Source: an uncultured bacterium | GTDB taxonomy: Bacteria > Bacillota_I > Bacilli_A > RFN20 > CAG-826 | Length of the DNA stretch: 64,000 bases | Reading direction: 5' to 3' | Assembly (NCBI GenBank): GCA_949297445.1 | Contig: CASFSS010000017.1 | Coordinates: forward strand, 1-64,000 | Notes under the pieces: generated by a model | What the model was told of the DNA's origin: nothing | Databases searched by the model: none | Seen by the model: only the letters and a program-made list of their open reading frames with translations | Shown: positions 17,496-25,852 of the stretch, piece by piece | Numbering within the stretch: the first letter of the stretch is position 1 | Layout: every line of letters starts with the position of its first letter | Made by a program: the position numbers and the translations under genes

Positions 17496-18323
17496 TTATA
17501 GATATTCTATCATTTTTGTTAAGGCGCTAGAATCTTTCAACAAATCGCCTTTATAATCAATCGTTCCTGCTTTAGTGAATATTAAACCATATAGTGTGTC
17601 AATATTTTCTTCGCACCCTAATAATGTGTTGATTGTCGTCCTATCTTCCTCAGATAAAAATGCGTAGTCTACCACGTAGACATCATTGTTTGCTTCGTAT
17701 AGTAACGAACGAAGATTTTCAGTGTAAAAAGCGGCTTGTTCATTACTTGATCTATCGTAGATAAAAACTGGTGTACATTCATTTCGCTTTATGCATGATA
17801 TTAAATTAGCATAACTAGTAAATAGATACAAATTTGTGTCATAAAAATTACGTTGCATATATTTAGTGAACATAAATTCGGTTTCAAAATAGTTGTTCGA
17901 TAACGATTCGCATCCGCTTTGCCCGTCTACTAAGTATAGATGCGGCGTTGCGACAACGGTAAGAAAATAGTCGGGATAATTTAAACAAAGATTATAATAA
18001 TCACCGGCTTGGGCATATACATCAATATAGTAGATGGCCTGTTTTGAATTTTTTAAATAGGGCAATAACGCTGTTTCATTGAACGTTTCACACGAAGAGC
18101 ATTTACTACTACTTACATAAAATAAAAAAATCTCATTCGATTCTATTAAGTTGGTGATTGTCTGATAGGTGGATGAAAATAAATAATCGGTTATTGAATT
18201 TTCTTCTAGGAGTATTAAGCTATCGCCGTTATGCACTAGCGGATAATCACCATGATAGTCGTTGCAGGCACTGATGATCAATGCAAGCGAACTTAATAAT
18301 AGAAGTGCTTTTTTAGTTTTCAT
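17496..18323 (-). CDS. Thioredoxin-like lipoprotein
   Basis: The 275-residue protein has a lipoprotein signal peptide with lipobox LIISAC, so Cys20 would be lipidated and the protein surface-anchored. The middle contains a thioredoxin-type segment: the strand LFYVSSSKCSSCETF with a CSSC motif, then ATPHLYLVDG, where the proline could be the cis-proline. A thiol-disulfide or binding role outside the membrane is inferred. It faces the atp operon convergently. A TATAAT box ends seven bases before the ATG, so the mRNA would be nearly leaderless. Confidence 0.75.
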   Translation of the reverse strand: MKTKKALLLLSSLALIISACNDYHGDYPLVHNGDSLILLEENSITDYLFSSTYQTITNLIESNEIFLFYVSSSKCSSCETFNETALLPYLKNSKQAIYYIDVYAQAGDYYNLCLNYPDYFLTVVATPHLYLVDGQSGCESLSNNYFETEFMFTKYMQRNFYDTNLYLFTSYANLISCIKRNECTPVFIYDRSSNEQAAFYTENLRSLLYEANNDVYVVDYAFLSEEDRTTINTLLGCEENIDTLYGLIFTKAGTIDYKGDLLKDSSALTKMIEYL

Positions 18324-18336
18324 CGCCTTAATTATA
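18324..18336 (-). promoter_or_regulatory. -10 box of the thioredoxin-like lipoprotein gene
   Basis: Minus-strand TATAAT (18336-18331), predicted +1 at 18324, ATG at 18323. AAGG lies in the gap but too close to be a normal SD. Confidence 0.55.
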
Positions 18337-18429
18337 GTATTTTTTCAGTATTTTTCCTTATTATCTTCTTTTTGAGTAGAAAAAAAGTTAGCAAATTTTA
18401 TATACTTATGTATAGGAGGATTTCTTCTT

Positions 18430-18987
18430 ATGAATATTTGGCATCGCACCGATCCAGCGCGAATTCGTCCTGAATCTTTTCTAGCGTGTATCGAAATTCC
18501 AAAAGGGTCAAAAAATAAATATGAATTAGATAAATATAGTGGTGCGTTGATGTTGGACCGTGTTTTATATACATCAACTCACTATCCGCAAAATTATGGT
18601 TTTATTCCTCGAACGTTAGCGGGTGATGGCGACGCCTTAGACGTTTTAGTTCTTTGCTCGGAGGCAATTGTTCCTTTAGCGTTGGTGGAATGCTATCCGA
18701 TTGGTGTTTTAGAAATGATTGATAGTGGCCGTAGCGACATGAAAGTCATCGCAATTTGCAAGAATGATCCTTTGTTTAACTCCTTCACTGATATTAAGGA
18801 TATTCCCAATCACATTTTGCAAGAAATAAAACACTTCTTTAAAGTTTATAAGGAATTAGAAGGAAAAGTAACTGTCGTCAATAAAATGCGCGGTCGTGTC
18901 GTGGCGATGGAAGTCATTCGTGACGCGATTGATTTATATAACAAGACTTATCCCGATTCGGACATGACTTATTTTAAGAAAGTCTAA
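18430..18987 (+). CDS. ppa: Inorganic pyrophosphatase (family I)
   Basis: Hydrolyses PPi to phosphate, pulling biosynthetic reactions forward. The 185-residue protein has the family I signature DGDALDVLVL with its metal-binding aspartates, and the conserved YPQNYGFIPRTLAGDGD and KVIAICKNDP segments. ATG is preceded by AGGAGG about 11 bases upstream. The convergent surE gene overlaps its stop by four bases. Coexistence with a PPi-dependent phosphofructokinase suggests that PPi levels are balanced between the two. Confidence 0.95.
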   Translation: MNIWHRTDPARIRPESFLACIEIPKGSKNKYELDKYSGALMLDRVLYTSTHYPQNYGFIPRTLAGDGDALDVLVLCSEAIVPLALVECYPIGVLEMIDSGRSDMKVIAICKNDPLFNSFTDIKDIPNHILQEIKHFFKVYKELEGKVTVVNKMRGRVVAMEVIRDAIDLYNKTYPDSDMTYFKKV

Positions 18988-19700
18988 TTATTCTTAATTT
19001 TTTCATAAGTGGCTTTGTCGAATGTCACATAATTCAAAGGTGTGATGGAAATAAAGCCATTTTTTAATGCTTGGTAGTCGGAATTTTCGTCTTTTTCGTA
19101 CTCGACGTTACGACTTCGTTTTATTTTTGTATTGTCGTTATAAAAAATGACTTCTTCGTGCATCTTTGCTAACTTGGTTAGCATTATTCCGCGATACTCT
19201 CTCGAGGAAGGAAAATTAATATTTAATATGTATTCATTGGATATTAAATTTTTGCCCAAAATAAATTTCATGGCTTCATCAAATAATTTTTCAGCATTTA
19301 TTAGGCCAACTTCTGCGCTAAAGGCAAGACATGGTTTGCCAAGAATTAGCGATTGATTGGCTGCACCGATGGTGCCACTATGCATGGTGTCATGCGAAAT
19401 GTTATATCCATGATTGATACCGCTTACGATAAAATCAAAATTATGATTTTTCAAAACGCTTACTCCGAAGGCAACGCAATCGGCCGGTGAGCCACCAATT
19501 GCGTAAGTGTATTCATTGATTCGTCGATATTCCATTGTGTTTTTGATAGTGATTGATGTCGATGTAGCGCTCATAGGATATAATGGCGCCACAATAGTTA
19601 CATCCCCGTATTTATCAAGCATTTTTTTAGCCAACTTGATTCCTTCGGCATCGTAGCCATCATCATTTACTAGCAAGATATCAAAACGATTCTTTTTCAT
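18984..19700 (-). CDS. surE: 5'/3'-nucleotidase SurE
   Basis: Metal-dependent nucleoside monophosphate phosphatase. The 238-residue protein begins DILLVNDDGYDAEGI, with the NDD metal site, and carries VAPLYPMSATSTSIT, GGSPADCV and SGINHGYNISHDTMHSGTIGAA, all canonical. It overlaps the end of the upstream choline-kinase-like gene by 20 bases and has GAGAGGA as SD within that gene, so they form a two-gene operon. Confidence 0.94.
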   Translation of the reverse strand: MKKNRFDILLVNDDGYDAEGIKLAKKMLDKYGDVTIVAPLYPMSATSTSITIKNTMEYRRINEYTYAIGGSPADCVAFGVSVLKNHNFDFIVSGINHGYNISHDTMHSGTIGAANQSLILGKPCLAFSAEVGLINAEKLFDEAMKFILGKNLISNEYILNINFPSSREYRGIMLTKLAKMHEEVIFYNDNTKIKRSRNVEYEKDENSDYQALKNGFISITPLNYVTFDKATYEKIKNN

Positions 19701-20481
19701 TTTTTAGTCCTCTCTTCAAATTTTCTAGTTTGCTTTTAGCAATTATTAAGTAAATAGGTTTTTTTGTTCCTTTATAACGATATAAGGCCCAATAGTACCA
19801 AAATAAATCTAAAAATTGTATCATGGTGGTCAAATCTATATCAGGATATTTAACTAAGAAAGCATCACGAAATATTTTTGCAGTTTTTTCGTTATTAATC
19901 TCGTTTTCGCTCAAAAAAGAGGCGATATCGAACAGTTCGATATTTTTGCCAGAAAATTCGTAGTCCAATAAGAACATTTCATTTTTGCGAACGAGAAAAT
20001 TAGATTTTACTAAATCGTTATGTGAGGTAACTAACGGATATTTTCTATAAAGCTCCTTTGCTTTATCGATTATTTTTATATACTCAGGGTGCCGAAGCGG
20101 ACAAGGAAGGCCTTTTTGATAAAATTTTAAGCGCTTAAACGGATTGAATTTACCTAATTTTGCTATTTTTATTTGGTGAATTGTTTGGATTATGTTGGCC
20201 GCCTTAATTATTTGTTCTTCATCGTCAAAATCTATGTATTTTGTGTTTTTTATATATTCGCTAATTTTTAAACCATTTTTTTTATCATAGAATGATACTT
20301 TTTCAACAAATGGTTTATTTCGTAATGCTCTAATCATTCGGTATTCATCAATATATCGATTTTGGGGATCATGAAAACTAGATGATTGGCGATAAACGGT
20401 TTCTCTTACCAAATAGGTATCATTAGAAATACCACCCGTTAGTTTTATAGCATTTTTTAAATCTAATTCAGCGATTTGCAT
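19681..20481 (-). CDS. Choline/ethanolamine-kinase-like phosphotransferase
   Basis: The 266-residue aminoglycoside-phosphotransferase-fold kinase has the catalytic loop HNDLVKSNFLV (HxDxxxxN) and the metal-binding MFLLDYEFSG, the pattern of LicA-type choline kinases. The substrate could be choline, ethanolamine or a sugar; no licB, licC or licD is in the window. The ATG lies one base past the predicted +1 of a TATAAT box inside a palindromic promoter shared with trmL. There is no SD. Confidence 0.75.
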   Translation of the reverse strand: MQIAELDLKNAIKLTGGISNDTYLVRETVYRQSSSFHDPQNRYIDEYRMIRALRNKPFVEKVSFYDKKNGLKISEYIKNTKYIDFDDEEQIIKAANIIQTIHQIKIAKLGKFNPFKRLKFYQKGLPCPLRHPEYIKIIDKAKELYRKYPLVTSHNDLVKSNFLVRKNEMFLLDYEFSGKNIELFDIASFLSENEINNEKTAKIFRDAFLVKYPDIDLTTMIQFLDLFWYYWALYRYKGTKKPIYLIIAKSKLENLKRGLKNEKESF

Positions 20482-20504
20482 AAGTTATATTATAATATAT
20501 CAAT
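20482..20504. promoter_or_regulatory. Symmetric bidirectional promoter between two leaderless-type genes
   Basis: The whole gap between the two divergent start codons is 23 bp. It contains the perfect 14-bp palindrome TATATTATAATATA (20486-20499), which carries TATAAT on the plus strand (20491-20496) and on the minus strand (20494-20489). Predicted starts are 20503 on plus (GTG at 20505) and 20482 on minus (ATG at 20481). There is no room for an SD on either side. -35 boxes are weak. Confidence 0.7.
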
Positions 20505-21008
20505 GTGATAAACATAATTCTTTATCAGCCTGAAATGCCCGCAAACACAGGAAACATTTTGCGCCTCGCAATGGCAATTAGCGCGCGAGTTATAATTATC
20601 GGTCCAATCCCTTTTACTTTAGACGATAAATCTTTAAAGCGTGCGGGTATGGACTACTTACTAGAAGCCGATTACGTCTATTATTCATCTTACGATGAAT
20701 TTTTAAAGCATTTTGGTAAAGAAAAAATATTTTATGTTACGCGCTTTGGCAAATATACATATAGCGATATTGATTACACAAATTTATCTAGCGATATCAA
20801 CTTAATGTTTGGAAAAGAATCGACCGGCATCGATAAAAATATTTTGCGCGCCAATTTAGATTCCACAATTAGAATACCGATTCTTTCTAGCGCAAGAAGT
20901 CTTAACTTAGCAAATTCGGTCGCGATTGTCGCTTATGAAGTTTTAAGACAAAACGATTATTTTTCTTTAGCTAAACAAGAGCAAATAAGACACCATATAA
21001 TCGATTAG
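20505..21008 (+). CDS. trmL: tRNA (cytidine/uridine-34-2'-O)-methyltransferase TrmL
   Basis: SPOUT methyltransferase modifying the wobble base of tRNA-Leu isoacceptors. The 167-residue protein shows all family marks: YQPEMPANTGNILRLA at the N-terminus, the central FGKESTGI, and the C-terminal knot RIPILSSARSLNLANSVAIVAYE. The start is GTG at 20505, two bases past a predicted +1. Convergent with rqcH, overlapping its stop by four bases. Confidence 0.94.
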   Translation: MINIILYQPEMPANTGNILRLAMAISARVIIIGPIPFTLDDKSLKRAGMDYLLEADYVYYSSYDEFLKHFGKEKIFYVTRFGKYTYSDIDYTNLSSDINLMFGKESTGIDKNILRANLDSTIRIPILSSARSLNLANSVAIVAYEVLRQNDYFSLAKQEQIRHHIID

Positions 21009-22336
21009 TCGCCGCTCATCAGCTTGGCATTTTTATAAAGTTCTACGACTTCTTTCTCAACATGATGTATTTTAATTACTAAGTAATTTTTTAAGAGAGC
21101 CTCGCCTTTATTTTTTGTTCTTCTTATATTTTTCTTTTTGGTGTAAATAACCTCTCCTTGGAGCATTTTTTTCGTCAACAAAGCAATCGAGGCGGCAATT
21201 TGAATTTCTTTCGCGGTGGGTTTTTTTGTTTTTAAAAGCACGTGGCCACTAGAATAATCTTTGACGTGAAACCAAAAAAACTCGCGGTCAGTTTTATAAA
21301 CGAACGATAAAAAGTCATTTTGTTCAATGTTTTTACCAAAAAGAATTATTGTTCCGTTAATGTTTATCTTATAAGGAGTGTTTTGCTTTGTTTGAACAGT
21401 TTCCTTTTCTTTTTTGTTTAATCCGTATTTTTTGGCGATGATTTCAATCTCGCGTTCTGAACATTCTTCGATGCGCGATAAGTCGTCTTCCATCGTCTTT
21501 TTTTCGTCAATAGCGGTGCGAATTTTTTGCTCGTATAATTTAATCTCATTGAGACCTTTACGCCGCTTAGAAAAGATTCTATCGATATTTTCTTGAATTG
21601 ATAATTTATTATCAAGTGGCAAAATATTACCATCTATAATGATACTATTTACTTTTTCTTTTCGATTTATATCGTATGGGTAATTATTTTCGATTATTTC
21701 CGCTTTTTTGATATTGTTTAAGGCATTATCGTGGTCTAAATTGATAGCCTCTATTTTCCGTTCGTTGGCTTTAATTTTATTTTTTAAATGTTTGATTAAA
21801 AGGGCGTATTTTTCAAATTTGCGATTGTGTATTTCCTCATAAAATTGCTTATATGCGAACGAGTCAGAAACAACGATTTCTTCTTTTACCCCTCCTTTTA
21901 TTTTTTCGCTCGTATTTTTATACGCATAAAATGACATTATTTTTGTTAAATTTTCATCTAATAAAATTAAATTAGGTTTCAATGAAAATTGCTCAAAGAT
22001 AAGGAAGTATTTTTTGGCCAATATATATGGCGAATTTTCTAATAGTTCCAGCATAATGACATTATCATCTTCTTTTTTCTTAATCGATACGAGTTTTGCC
22101 TTAAATATTTTTGCTTTAAGTCTTTTTAAAAATGTTGAATCAAGCGAGGAGAGATGATAGTCAATCGAAAACATGAAAAAAGCTGGTTTTTGCTTGTTTA
22201 ATGAAAAGAACAAACACTTCTCTTTTTGATGGTCTAATACAAGGCATAAACATTGTTTGTTTATTTGAATTATGTCTTCTATGAATAGACCATTGATTTT
22301 TTTGTCGATTGTTCCAATATATTCGCTCAAAAACAT
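21005..22336 (-). CDS. rqcH: RqcH/NFACT-family ribosome-quality-control protein, short and divergent
   Basis: Homologue of RqcH (Rqc2, FbpA), which binds obstructed 50S subunits and adds C-terminal Ala tails. Seen: an NFACT-N-like region (about 1-160), a charged coiled coil (about 165-300) and the NFACT-R domain with ILFGKNIEQNDFLSF and FWFHVKDYSSGHVLL. At 443 residues it is well below the usual 550-580. In NFACT-N the Asp-Arg pair needed for tailing seems replaced by Asp-Asn (D91-N92, in KKEDDNVIML), so activity is uncertain. No good SD is seen; the leader ends AGG directly before ATG. Confidence 0.82.
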   Translation of the reverse strand: MFLSEYIGTIDKKINGLFIEDIIQINKQCLCLVLDHQKEKCLFFSLNKQKPAFFMFSIDYHLSSLDSTFLKRLKAKIFKAKLVSIKKKEDDNVIMLELLENSPYILAKKYFLIFEQFSLKPNLILLDENLTKIMSFYAYKNTSEKIKGGVKEEIVVSDSFAYKQFYEEIHNRKFEKYALLIKHLKNKIKANERKIEAINLDHDNALNNIKKAEIIENNYPYDINRKEKVNSIIIDGNILPLDNKLSIQENIDRIFSKRRKGLNEIKLYEQKIRTAIDEKKTMEDDLSRIEECSEREIEIIAKKYGLNKKEKETVQTKQNTPYKININGTIILFGKNIEQNDFLSFVYKTDREFFWFHVKDYSSGHVLLKTKKPTAKEIQIAASIALLTKKMLQGEVIYTKKKNIRRTKNKGEALLKNYLVIKIHHVEKEVVELYKNAKLMSGD

Positions 22337-22390
22337 CCTAAAAAATAGTTTACTATTAAAAGAGAGAAAATTATATATGTGAAATTAAAA

Positions 22391-22425
22391 TTGATGTCTT
22401 TAAACTACTTCGCTAAAATATCAAT
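22391..22425 (+). promoter_or_regulatory. Promoter of gmk, leaderless type
   Basis: TTGATG at 22391-22396, exactly 17 bp, TAAAAT at 22414-22419, six bases, ATG at 22426. Predicted +1 is the A of ATG. No SD. Confidence 0.75.
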
Positions 22426-23010
22426 ATGGAAAATATCAAGCGTGGTTTATTAATCATTATTTCTGGTCCATCTGGAGTCGGTAAAGGTACGATTCGTAAA
22501 GAAATAATGGATGATGAAACTTTAAATTTAGCATATTCAGTTTCTATGACTACCCGAAAAATTCGCGACGGTGAAATTGACGGGAAAGATTATTATTTTG
22601 TTTCTAACGAAGAATTTGATCGAAACATTAAAGAAGATAATTTGCTCGAGTGGGCTGAATTTGTTGGCAATAAATATGGGACACTAAAAAGCGAAATCGA
22701 AAGGCTAAGAAATCTTGGCAAAAATGTTCTTTTGGAAATAGAAGTAAACGGTACAAAACAAGTTTTGCAAAAATGTCAGGGCGATGACGTGTTGTCGATC
22801 TTTTTAATACCGCCTTCATTGGAAGAGTTAGAAAATCGCATACGCGCTCGTTCGACTGAAAGCGAAGAGGCAATTCAAAAGCGCTTAGCGAAGGCCGAAA
22901 AAGAATTAAAAATGCAGGGTGACTATAAATATGTTGTCTTGAACGATGATCGCCATCGCGCGGCAAACGAAATTAAAACAATAATTCGACAAAATATAGT
23001 CAAAAATTAG
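22426..23010 (+). CDS. gmk: Guanylate kinase
   Basis: ATP-dependent conversion of GMP to GDP. The 194-residue protein has P-loop SGPSGVGKGTI, followed by SVSMTTRKIRDGEIDGKDYYFVS and the GMP-binding EWAEFVGNKYGT. In most Bacillota gmk is followed by rpoZ and coaBC before priA; here priA follows directly with its own promoter-like sequence. The start has no SD and matches a leaderless promoter. Confidence 0.96.
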   Translation: MENIKRGLLIIISGPSGVGKGTIRKEIMDDETLNLAYSVSMTTRKIRDGEIDGKDYYFVSNEEFDRNIKEDNLLEWAEFVGNKYGTLKSEIERLRNLGKNVLLEIEVNGTKQVLQKCQGDDVLSIFLIPPSLEELENRIRARSTESEEAIQKRLAKAEKELKMQGDYKYVVLNDDRHRAANEIKTIIRQNIVKN

Positions 23011-23065
23011 TGATTAATAAAAAAAAATTGTGAGATATTTTATGGGCAAGCATATTTAAAAATGC

Positions 23066-23077
23066 TATATTTTTAAT
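23066..23077 (+). promoter_or_regulatory. Leaderless-type promoter of priA
   Basis: TATATT at 23066-23071 followed by six bases and ATG. TGGGCA at 23043-23048 is a plausible -35 box at 17-bp spacing (4 of 6 positions). No SD. Confidence 0.55.
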
Positions 23078-25276
23078 ATGAAGTTATTAGAAATAATAAT
23101 CGAAAGAAAGGCTAATTCTTTAAATCGCCCTTTTACTTATTATTACGATGGTGAGCAAGAAGTTGCTATCGGCACACGTGTTAAAGTTAATTTTAATAAT
23201 GCGATAGTGCTTGGCTATATTGTAAAAGTAGAAACTAGCGATTTGCCATTAATAGAATTAGAGAACAAATTAGGTTTTCATTTGTCGCCAGTTATTGAAG
23301 TTATTGACAGTGAACCTTTATTAAATCCTGAATTACAAAATTTAGCCGCCGTGCTTTCGAAACGATATTTGACCCCGCTCATTTCTTTTGTTCAAGCGAT
23401 GTTGCCGCCTTCTTTAAAGCCGGCTCTTTCTTCGTTAAAAGCGCCTAAAATTGCTTTTGAAAAACATATTGAGCGTCTAAATAAACCTATCACAACAAAA
23501 TTGACGAGCCAACAAGAAGCGATTTTGAATGAATTATCGCTGAAAAAAAGCCTCCCAGTTAAACAAATTAAATCCAAATCAGCAATTAATACGTTGCTTA
23601 AGCACGGGTACATTCGTTTTTTTGACGTTGAGATAAACCGTTTGAAAATTGATGATGAGGTTGAATATAAGGAAAAGAAGTTAACGCTTGACCAAAAGAA
23701 TGCCATTAATAGCGTCATTGAAACTGATAAGGTCGTAACTTTGCTTGAAGGCGTTACCGGGAGTGGAAAAACAGAAGTTTATTTGCAGCTCACCAAACAC
23801 TTTTTAAATGGTGGTAAAAATGTCATCATGCTTGTGCCGGAAATTGCCTTAACTCCGATGATGGTTAAGCTGTTTGTTTATCGTTACGGAAAAGATGTAG
23901 CGATTTTACATAGCGAATTGACGGCTGGAGAAAAATACGACGAATATCGCCGCATTGCTCGTGGCGAATGTCGAATAGTTGTTGGCGCTAGATCGGCAGT
24001 ATTTGCCCCTCTTGATAATATCGGATTAATCATCTTAGACGAGGAGCATGTTGAATCGTATAAGCAAGATGCTCTGCCTTTTTATCATGCTCGCGATGTA
24101 GCAATTATTCGTGCGACAAATATCGGTGCTAAAGTTTTATTGGGCAGCGCTACCCCTTCTTTAGAAACACGCGCTCGCGCTCAAAAAGGTGTTTATAACT
24201 ATGTATTGATGAATAAGCGCATCAATGAAAGAGCCTTGCCTTTGACGACGATTGTCGATATGACTAAAGCGGCTAATCTATCTCGTGCTTCGACAATTTT
24301 TTCAACGACATTGCTCGCCGCATTAAAGGAAGTCATCGAAAAGAAAGAGCAGGCAATCTTACTAATAAATAGACGAGGCTATTCTGCCTATTTAACTTGT
24401 CGCAGCTGTGGGCATATATTTATGTGTCCAAGTTGTGGTGTTGCCTTGGCTTATCATAAAGAAAGTCATCTCTTAAAATGTCATCATTGTAGTTACACTA
24501 CTACCATGCCCGCCAATTGTCCCAAGTGTGGTTCTTCCTTTTTGGCGAAGATTGGTTTTGGTACTGAACGTATTATTGAAGAAGTCGAAAAGCTTTTTCC
24601 AAATGTCGGTGTTTGTCGTCTTGATTCTGATACAAAGCAAAGCAAGCGCTCTTTGGCTAAGATAGTCGATAGTTTCCAGCGCGAGGAAAAGCAAATCATG
24701 GTTGGCACCCAAATGGTGGCCAAAGGCCACGATTTTCCTAATGTCACACTAGTCGGGGTTGTTTTGGCCGATATTGGTTTGGCGTTACCTTCTTATCGTA
24801 GCAACGAAAGAACATTTGAATTATTGACCCAAGCAGTGGGGCGTTCTGGCCGCGCTTATAAGGAAGGCAAAGCCATCATTCAAACATACAATCCTCATCA
24901 CTACGCTATTACTTGTGGAGCTAGCCAAGATTATGCTCGCTTTTATAAATTAGAAATGGCGATGCGCAAGGTGCAGCAATATCCTCCATTCACTTATTTG
25001 ATTGCTGTTCGATTCGCCTCAATTAACGAAGAATCTTTAATTGCTTTGACTCACAAGATTGCCGAATGGCTCATGTCTTTAAAATTGAATGAAACGCAAG
25101 TGATTGGACCTTTGACCCCGTATATTGCTTATCAAAAGAAAAAATATCATCGTTTTATAGTTATAAAATTTCATCGTGATGATAAAATAAAAAGCGAACT
25201 ACAAAAGATGTTAGATAATCTAATGAAATATTCTGATATCGATGTTCAAATTGATGTCGATCCATACGATTATTAA
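23078..25276 (+). CDS. priA: Primosomal replication-restart helicase PriA
   Basis: 3'-5' DNA helicase that reloads the replisome at stalled forks. The 732-residue protein has the N-terminal DNA-binding domain, helicase motif I LEGVTGSGKTEVY, motif II (DEEH in LIILDEEHVESYKQD), LLGSATPSLET, and the two-zinc region with repeated CxxC pairs (CRSCGHIFMCPSCG, CHHCS, CPKCG). The C-terminal helicase lobe has VGTQMVAKGHDFPNVTLVGV and QAVGRSGR. Length is typical. The 154-residue gene follows after 15 bases with its own SD. Confidence 0.96.
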   Translation: MKLLEIIIERKANSLNRPFTYYYDGEQEVAIGTRVKVNFNNAIVLGYIVKVETSDLPLIELENKLGFHLSPVIEVIDSEPLLNPELQNLAAVLSKRYLTPLISFVQAMLPPSLKPALSSLKAPKIAFEKHIERLNKPITTKLTSQQEAILNELSLKKSLPVKQIKSKSAINTLLKHGYIRFFDVEINRLKIDDEVEYKEKKLTLDQKNAINSVIETDKVVTLLEGVTGSGKTEVYLQLTKHFLNGGKNVIMLVPEIALTPMMVKLFVYRYGKDVAILHSELTAGEKYDEYRRIARGECRIVVGARSAVFAPLDNIGLIILDEEHVESYKQDALPFYHARDVAIIRATNIGAKVLLGSATPSLETRARAQKGVYNYVLMNKRINERALPLTTIVDMTKAANLSRASTIFSTTLLAALKEVIEKKEQAILLINRRGYSAYLTCRSCGHIFMCPSCGVALAYHKESHLLKCHHCSYTTTMPANCPKCGSSFLAKIGFGTERIIEEVEKLFPNVGVCRLDSDTKQSKRSLAKIVDSFQREEKQIMVGTQMVAKGHDFPNVTLVGVVLADIGLALPSYRSNERTFELLTQAVGRSGRAYKEGKAIIQTYNPHHYAITCGASQDYARFYKLEMAMRKVQQYPPFTYLIAVRFASINEESLIALTHKIAEWLMSLKLNETQVIGPLTPYIAYQKKKYHRFIVIKFHRDDKIKSELQKMLDNLMKYSDIDVQIDVDPYDY

Positions 25277-25291
25277 TGCTAGGAGATTAAT

Positions 25292-25756
25292 ATGATAACT
25301 ATTTCAATTTACGGTCTTGATCAATACGCTGTTGGCCATTATTCCAAAGAACAAAGTGTGAATATTGCTAACATTTTAGAAACAAATGTGGACAATATAA
25401 ATTTTTATGCACCGAACGCTTATGTTCTGCATAATGGCGTTGAACAAACTTCATGGAATGCTCTTGTCAAAATTAGTTTGCCGGAAAAATTTCGTGTCTT
25501 CGAAGAAGAATTGACCGAATTTATTTTTAAAACGATTACTTTATATACGATAAATGTGGCGGTGGAATTTTATTATTATGATTTAAAGCATCGTCACGAA
25601 TTTAAAAACAAAGATTATCCGCCCTTCATCAAAGAAGAAAATTTGGTACATGTTGAAGAAACGGAAGATGTTGAAGATGAAGAAATATACGAAGGTAATA
25701 TTTTCGAAAATCTCGAAGAGCAAATTGAGTTTGAACGCAAGAAGCGTTCTAAGTAG
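25292..25756 (+). CDS. Uncharacterised acidic protein in the position of def/fmt
   Basis: The 154-residue protein matches no family I recognise. The first 100 residues read as an alpha/beta fold with strands MITISIYG, NALVKISL and NVAVEFYYYD. The last 50 residues are strongly acidic (EETEDVEDEEIYEGN) and end in a basic tail. It has a good SD (AGGAGA). It sits between priA and the rsmB-like gene, where many Bacillota carry def and fmt. The N-terminal beta-alpha-beta pattern faintly recalls tautomerase folds, but there is no Pro2, so I do not claim it. Confidence 0.7.
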   Translation: MITISIYGLDQYAVGHYSKEQSVNIANILETNVDNINFYAPNAYVLHNGVEQTSWNALVKISLPEKFRVFEEELTEFIFKTITLYTINVAVEFYYYDLKHRHEFKNKDYPPFIKEENLVHVEETEDVEDEEIYEGNIFENLEEQIEFERKKRSK

Positions 25757-25852
25757 TTCTTATTAATTTAAGTTTAGACTTTTTTAATAATCATTTAAGA
25801 CTTTGTTAAATTTTCTTTATGTGATAACATAATTACGAAAAGAGAATTCATT

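Noticed and set aside
18360-18429. Defined promoter for ppa
   Set aside because: TATACT and several TTGAGT-like hexamers occur but not at acceptable spacing, so no promoter is annotated.
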